In this document: in pieces, positions 23,108 to 25,447 of the stretch
How the letters are laid out: each line of letters opens with the position of its first letter
Numbering within the stretch: position 1 is the first letter of the stretch
Assembly (NCBI GenBank): GCA_035575835.1
Contig: DATLXM010000013.1
Span: forward strand, 1 to 25,447
Origin: Gaiellasilicea sp035575835
Lineage (GTDB): Bacteria; Actinomycetota; Thermoleophilia; Gaiellales; Gaiellaceae
Direction of reading: 5' to 3'
Length of the DNA: 25,447 nt
Program-made: the position numbers and the translations under genes
Notes under the pieces: model-generated
What the model saw: the letters and a program-made list of their open reading frames with translations, nothing else
Databases searched by the model: none
What the model was told of the DNA's origin: nothing

Positions 23108-23835
23108 GGCTTGCGCTCCTCCACGCCCGCGCGCAGACTCTCGAGCTGCTGCGGCTCCCCGCGTACATCGTGCCGACCCTGGCCTTCCCGACGATGTTCT
23201 ACGTCTTCTTCGCGGTTCCGGACTCCGATGACGGCTCTGCCAACGCGAGCATGGCGCTTTTCGCAGGCTTCGCGATCCTCGGCGTCGCGCTGTTCCAGTT
23301 CGGGGTCGAAATCGCAGCGGAGCGGGCCTCGCCATGGGAGCGCTACCTGCGAACGTTGCCCGCGCGAGCTTCGGCCCGGTTCGGCGGCAGAATCGTCTCC
23401 GCGCTCGGCTTCGGCCTCGTCGCCGCCGCTCTCGTGGCGCTCGCATCCTTGCTCCTGACCCCTGCTCGCCTCGGCCTCCGCGCGTGGCTCGAGCTCGGAG
23501 CGACGCTGGCGCTCGGGGCGATCCCGTTCGCGCTCCTCGGGATCGCGATCGGCTATCTCGCCTCGCCGAAGGCAGCCCTCCCGATCGCGAACGTCGTTTA
23601 TCTCTCGCTGTCGTATGCGGGCGGCCTCTGGACGACACCGGAGAAGCTCCCGGCCGGGGTCGGCGGCCTTTCCTCGGTTCTGCCGACGCGCGCGCTCGCC
23701 GACGCGTTGGTCGCCGCGGTCGCGGCTCAGCCCTGGAGCTGGCGCCCCTGGTCGATCCTGGCCGCCTACTCCGCGCTCTTCGCTGCAGCGGCGCTCTGGG
23801 GGTATCGGCGGGACGAGGGCCAGCGCTACCGCTGA
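23104..23835 (+). CDS. ABC-2-type transporter permease
   Basis: A 243-residue permease with about six membrane helices, starting with the amphipathic MRLALLHARAQTLELLRLP and then YIVPTLAFPTMFYVFFAV, as usual for ABC-2 exporters. A conserved polar segment (ERYLRTLPARASARFGGRI) lies between helices two and three. It is the last gene of the azole RiPP cluster, its ATG overlapping the ATPase stop, and is the natural membrane partner of that ATPase. No second permease is present, so it probably works as a homodimer. No terminator-like hairpin follows in the 39-base gap to the next gene. Confidence 0.88.
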   Translation: MRLALLHARAQTLELLRLPAYIVPTLAFPTMFYVFFAVPDSDDGSANASMALFAGFAILGVALFQFGVEIAAERASPWERYLRTLPARASARFGGRIVSALGFGLVAAALVALASLLLTPARLGLRAWLELGATLALGAIPFALLGIAIGYLASPKAALPIANVVYLSLSYAGGLWTTPEKLPAGVGGLSSVLPTRALADALVAAVAAQPWSWRPWSILAAYSALFAAAALWGYRRDEGQRYR

Positions 23836-23874
23836 CTCTCAACCTTCGAGGCATGCACGCCGATAGTCACCACG

Positions 23875-24225
23875 ATGGCTCTGCGGCTCACAGGCTTCCT
23901 GCTCGTCCTCGCGCTGCTCGGACTTTCCGGCTACGCCGCGCTCGAGAAGGGACGCAACGGAACGCTTAACCCTGCCAAGGGAGTCTCGGAGGCCGAGCAG
24001 AGGGCCGAGCTCGCGAGTGCGGAGTACGTGCTCGGGATCGTCGCCTCCCAGCTCGAGCAGATCCGGACGCTGAGCGGCACGTACGACAACGACCTCGACC
24101 TCAGCACCTTTCCGCTCGTCCGGCTCGCCTCGGCGAACGAGACGTCCTACTGCCTCGAATTCGAGAAGACCGCGACATTCTTCCGGCCCGGCCCCGGCGG
24201 GTCGACGGCCGTCGGTACCTGCTAA
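23875..24225 (+). CDS. small secreted protein of unknown function
   Basis: A 116-residue protein. Residues about 7-22 form a hydrophobic signal peptide or anchor (LTGFLLVLALLGLSGYAAL), followed by a helical, charged region (SEAEQRAELASAEYVLGIVASQLEQI) and a Thr/Ser-rich C-terminal part with two Cys (SYCLEF and a final GTC) that may form a disulfide. The layout somewhat recalls pilin-like secreted proteins, but no prepilin cleavage motif is clear. The ATG at 23875 is 39 bases after the RiPP permease, so it could be read through from that operon; it ends only 4 bases from the end of the convergent reductase gene. Function not recognised. Confidence 0.6.
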   Translation: MALRLTGFLLVLALLGLSGYAALEKGRNGTLNPAKGVSEAEQRAELASAEYVLGIVASQLEQIRTLSGTYDNDLDLSTFPLVRLASANETSYCLEFEKTATFFRPGPGGSTAVGTC

Positions 24226-24229
24226 CCGC

Positions 24230-25201
24230 TCACCAGATCGAGCGAAGTAGCTCGGCGACCTCGGAAGCGGTCGCCGGCCTCGGATTCGCTTTCGCCCCGG
24301 CCCGCGTAACGACCGCCTCGGCCACCTCACCGAGGTCTCCCTCCTGAACGCCGAACTCGCGCAGCCGCTCGAAGCCCCCGAGCCGTGCCAGCTCCTCGAC
24401 ACGTGCGGCCGGATCGTCGGCTCCGAGCGCCTCGCCGAACCGCGCTACCTCAGCCGGCACCGCCTCCTCGTTGAAGCGCAGTGCGGGCGGCAGGCAGAGC
24501 GCGTTCATCGCGCCGTGCGGAACGCCATACCGGCCACCGAGCGCCTGGGCCATCGCGTGGCCGAGCCCGAGCATCGACCCACCGAGAGCCGCCCCACCCT
24601 CGCACGCACCACGGAGGAGCTCGGTGCGAGCCTCGAGGCGGTCGCCTTCGCCCGCCACGACGCGCGGGAGCCACTCCCCGATCAGTTTCGCGCCAGCGAC
24701 CGCGTGGCGGTCGGCGGCTTCGTTCCGCTGGATCACGTACAGCGCCTCGGCGCAGTGCGCCAGCGCGTTCAGGGACGTACCGACCGTCTCCGCGCGGGGA
24801 AGGTCGAGCGACAGCTTCGGCTCGTAGACGATCGCACTCAGGTTCGCACCGGCCCCGCCTCCACGCATCCGGCGGTCGGGATCGCGAATCCCGTAGAAGT
24901 CCGTCCATTCGGCGCCCGAGTAGGTGGTCGGGATCGAGACGAGCGGAAGCCCCGTCTCCGCGGACGCGGCCTTCCCCGTGTCGATCGTGCTCCCGCCGCC
25001 GAACGCGACCACGACGTCGGCATCCACCCCAGTCGCGGCGGTCGAGACCGCCTCGATCCGGTCGGTCGGGAGCTCGCTCCAGCGACCGCATGGCTCCAAC
25101 GGCAGCTCCGCAACGCGTGGGCTCGCGAGGACGTATGGGCGGGAGACACCGAGCTCGGAAAGGGTGGGGCCGAGCTCCGCGATCCCCCAGCGGACGATCA
25201 C
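24230..25201 (-). CDS. maleylacetate reductase (iron-containing alcohol dehydrogenase family)
   Basis: A 323-residue enzyme that reduces maleylacetate to 3-oxoadipate with NAD(P)H, the last step of hydroxyquinol/chlorocatechol-type aromatic breakdown. The NAD-binding AFGGGSTIDTGKA (66-78), the PTTYSGAEWT segment (91-100), SLNALAHCAEALYV (143-156) and the later GLGHAMAQALGGRYGVPHGAMN, with its His residues, are typical of this subgroup of the iron-alcohol dehydrogenase family. The GTG at 25201 overlaps the stop of the LysR-type gene (GTGA). The length is slightly below the usual 350, mainly at the N-terminus. No other ring-cleavage gene is inside the window. Confidence 0.82.
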   Translation of the reverse strand: MIVRWGIAELGPTLSELGVSRPYVLASPRVAELPLEPCGRWSELPTDRIEAVSTAATGVDADVVVAFGGGSTIDTGKAASAETGLPLVSIPTTYSGAEWTDFYGIRDPDRRMRGGGAGANLSAIVYEPKLSLDLPRAETVGTSLNALAHCAEALYVIQRNEAADRHAVAGAKLIGEWLPRVVAGEGDRLEARTELLRGACEGGAALGGSMLGLGHAMAQALGGRYGVPHGAMNALCLPPALRFNEEAVPAEVARFGEALGADDPAARVEELARLGGFERLREFGVQEGDLGEVAEAVVTRAGAKANPRPATASEVAELLRSIW

Positions 25202-25447
25202 CCCAGCCGCTCCCGCGCGAACGCGACGAACGCATCGGCAGCCCGGGTCGTCGTCCGACCGGACGCGCGGACGAGTGAGATCTCGCGCTTGGCGTCGAGC
25301 CCCTCGACTCGTGCCGCGGCGAGCGAGCCGGCCGCGAGCTCCGACTCGACCGCCGAGCGCGAGATGAAGGCGACGCCGTAACCCGCCTGGACGGCGCTCC
25401 GAACCGACTCCTGCAGCCCGAGCTCGAGCCGCACGTCGAGGTCGCGC
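25198..25447 (-). CDS. LysR-family transcriptional regulator, C-terminal part (cut by window edge)
   Basis: The last about 82 residues of a LysR-type regulator, running off the right edge. The substrate-binding-domain ending is recognisable: LELGLQESVRSAVQAGYGVAFISRSAV, then SELAAGSLAAARVEG, REISLVRASGR and the final AADAFVAFARERLG, as in CbbR/BenM-like proteins. The DNA-binding N-terminus is outside the window. It precedes and overlaps the maleylacetate reductase gene on the same strand, so it could regulate that gene, although LysR regulators are more often divergent from their targets. Confidence 0.78.
   Translation of the reverse strand, partial: RDLDVRLELGLQESVRSAVQAGYGVAFISRSAVESELAAGSLAAARVEGLDAKREISLVRASGRTTTRAADAFVAFARERLG

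Noticed and set aside
18456..23835. the cluster as a thiopeptide or lanthipeptide locus
   Set aside because: No LanB-like dehydratase, pyridine synthase or LanC/LanM gene is present; only cyclodehydratase and dehydrogenase genes are seen.
1..25447. tRNA, rRNA or CRISPR array
   Set aside because: No cloverleaf-like region, rRNA-like conserved block or regularly spaced repeats was seen in the intergenic regions.

Overview
This is a high-GC window (long overlapping open frames on both strands, frequent GTG/TTG starts, many 4-base ATGA/GTGA/TTGA gene overlaps) that looks like an actinobacterial chromosome. The gene mix (split class I fumarase, ComA-type phosphosulfolactate synthase, O-antigen-ligase-like Wzy protein beside a FlgD-Ig-like secreted protein) would fit Thermoleophilia, but that placement is inference. 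No rRNA, tRNA or CRISPR array was seen. There is no gene-free stretch over 300 bases.

Layout. 1-1100: end of an unknown gene and an N-terminally truncated DDE transposase, i.e. insertion-sequence debris. 1127-4133 (minus): a three-gene, 4-base-overlapping surface-polysaccharide operon (secreted Ig-like protein, Wzy/O-antigen ligase, PIG-L/LmbE deacetylase). 4134-4256: a short AT-richer region packed with GATGTAG/GTAGTAC repeats, preceding an AAA/archaeal-type ATPase (4257-5435). 5432-9266: a sulfur locus, a TauE/SafE sulfite exporter divergent from cysH-cysD-cysN; CysH lacks the iron-sulfur cysteines and so looks PAPS-specific. 9320-11172 (minus): class I aminotransferase preceded by a small secreted protein that appears frameshifted. 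11331-14386: housekeeping and accessory enzymes (DLH-like hydrolase, SAM methyltransferase, nitrilase-family amidohydrolase, FKBP isomerase, DUF1801 protein). 14393-18300 (minus): a tightly packed operon of flavoprotein, fumarase alpha, fumarase beta, ComA and a winged-helix protein.

18456-23835 (plus): the most interesting part, a compact azole-forming RiPP (LAP/TOMM) cluster. Two tandem precursor peptides share a leader and a ...ID|CCSC.CC junction but have different Cys-rich cores (38 aa ending CCSCSCCWS; 41 aa ending CCSCTCCCCCVI). They are followed, every gene overlapping the next by 4 bases, by an ocin-ThiF/SagC-like leader-binding protein, a YcaO cyclodehydratase ending in PxPxP, a SagB-type azoline dehydrogenase, a CPBP (SagE-like) membrane protease, and an ABC ATPase plus permease. 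Together these can bind, cyclise, oxidise, cleave and export a polythiazole peptide.

23875-25447: a small secreted protein, then (minus) a maleylacetate reductase overlapping the end of a LysR-family regulator that is cut by the window edge.
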